NCBI RefSeq assembly: GCF_008369405.1
Contig: NZ_VSJJ01000001.1
Coordinates: forward strand, 432,523-496,522
Direction: 5' to 3'
Origin: Streptococcus cristatus
Lineage (GTDB): Bacteria; Bacillota; Bacilli; Lactobacillales; Streptococcaceae
DNA length: 64,000 nucleotides
Positions 63,254 to 64,000 of the stretch are shown here, piece by piece. Each line of letters opens with the position of its first letter. The stretch's first letter is position 1. The notes beneath the pieces were generated by a model, which did not search any database, was not told the DNA's origin, and worked only from the letters and a program-made list of their open reading frames with translations. The position numbers and the translations under genes were made by a program.

Positions 63254-64000
63254 CTATTCCAGTGCACTTGCACCCGCCACAATTTCAGTAATTTCCTGCG
63301 TGATAGCTGCTTGTCTAGCACGGTTATACTGAATGGTCAAATCATTGATAACTTTTTTAGCGTTATCCGTTGCTGTCTGCATGGCTGTCATACCAGCAGC
63401 ATTTTCAGCAGTTTTTGCGTCAATAATGGCTCCGTAAATCATACTTTCAGCAAACTGAGGCAAGAGCTGATCCAAAATCGCATTTCGACTGGATTCTAGT
63501 TCTAGATTGAGGATATAATTCTCATCCGCTTCACTAGGATCCAAGTCAACGATTGGCAACATCTGCTCTACCCGCATCTGACTGGTCAGACTGTTGACAT
63601 GGTGGTTATAACACACATAAAGTTCATCAAAAAGCTCATTCTGATACATTTCAATAGTCTTGGAAATGATTTTCCGAACTTCATCAAAACTCGGATGATT
63701 GGCTAAGCCGCGCAATTCATAAATCGGCTGAATGCCTCGTGCGCGGAAGAAATCCGCTCCCATTCCTCCGATCGAAATAATGACATAATCATCCTTTTCG
63801 TGGTATTCAGAAATCAATTCCATCATTGATTTGAGGATGGTTGCGTTGTAGCCACCGACCAAACCACGATCAGATGTAATGACGATATAAGCCGTTTTCT
63901 GAACCGGTCTGCTCTTGAGCAAGGGATGATGACTAACATTTTCTGCCTCATGACCATGCAAAAGGTCGGTCAAGAGTTTCCGAACCTTAGAAGCATAGAC
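63254..64000 (-). CDS. atpG: F1F0 ATP synthase gamma subunit, 5' end beyond window
   Basis: 248 residues of the C-terminal part are present, with the frame open to the right edge (first residues [10 protein letters not shown]). About 45 N-terminal residues are missing compared with the usual ~292. The conserved C-terminal helix ([20 protein letters not shown]) is intact. Rotor shaft of F1. Confidence 0.96.
   Translation of the reverse strand, partial: VYASKVRKLLTDLLHGHEAENVSHHPLLKSRPVQKTAYIVITSDRGLVGGYNATILKSMMELISEYHEKDDYVIISIGGMGADFFRARGIQPIYELRGLANHPSFDEVRKIISKTIEMYQNELFDELYVCYNHHVNSLTSQMRVEQMLPIVDLDPSEADENYILNLELESSRNAILDQLLPQFAESMIYGAIIDAKTAENAAGMTAMQTATDNAKKVINDLTIQYNRARQAAITQEITEIVAGASALE

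Overview
The window reads as low-GC Streptococcus DNA, and Streptococcus suis is the best guess. That rests on an intergenic repeat at 51562-51740 that I recall from S. suis genomes, on the gene order rplL-rplJ ... engB-clpX-folA-thyA-glk-endA-epuA-murA-atpC-atpD-atpG, and on an integrative and conjugative element (ICE) of the rplL-integrating ICESa2603/Tn5252-like family that is common in that species. The species call is inference; the genus call is solid.

Layout. (1) Positions 1 to about 47966 are ICE DNA. Its right boundary is the 15-bp sequence at 47952-47966, which coincides with the last codons of rplL; the other end lies left of the window. (2) Nested inside the ICE, about 8781-29590, is a complete Tn916-family transposon of about 20.8 kb carrying tet(M) and erm(B). 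Its gene order matches Tn6002 (Tn916 plus an about 2.8-kb erm(B) segment next to orf20). (3) Positions 47967-64000 are ordinary chromosome. Nearly everything lies on the minus strand.

ICE part. Transcribed right to left: RepA-like initiator, 33-aa membrane peptide, orphan C5 methyltransferase, Spx-like and CPBP-protease genes, an ABC pair preceded by a decayed Tyr-rich peptide gene, an AbiE-type toxin/antitoxin pair, then the conjugation operon (VirD4, pilin-like, VirB6-like, PrgI, VirB4, CHAP/lysozyme cell-wall hydrolase). Tn916 splits off the rest: an EF-hand/TSP3-like protein and a giant methylase/SNF2-helicase protein that runs out of the window. A two-gene ABC transporter flanked by a 62-bp perfect direct repeat, with an IS110 transposase remnant beside one copy, sits between Tn916 and the EF-hand gene.

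Tn916 part. int, xis, orf8/orf7, orf9, orf6 (KTR), tet(M), orf13-orf19, an ISL3-family transposase, erm(B) with its leader peptide, orf20 (relaxase), oriT, orf21 (FtsK-like), orf22 and orf23. The tet(M) leader has lost the attenuator hairpin that I remember from Tn916, and orf20 has 15 extra C-terminal codons where the erm(B) segment joins it.

Regulatory structure. The leaders of the ICE conjugation operon and of Tn916 xis-int both contain a boxA-like sequence (minus strand TGTTCTTTGAAAA) followed by a highly structured, gene-free stretch. This suggests antitermination or another RNA-based control shared by the two elements, and is the most interesting unexplained signal here, together with the peptide/ABC locus at 42.5-43.4 kb.

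The chromosome part carries L10/L12 with an L10-type RNA leader, a formate/nitrite channel with a cre-like site, homocysteine methyltransferase, a glucosaminidase, EngB, ClpX, DHFR and thymidylate synthase, glucokinase, the EndA nuclease, MurA/EpuA and the end of the F1F0 ATP synthase operon.
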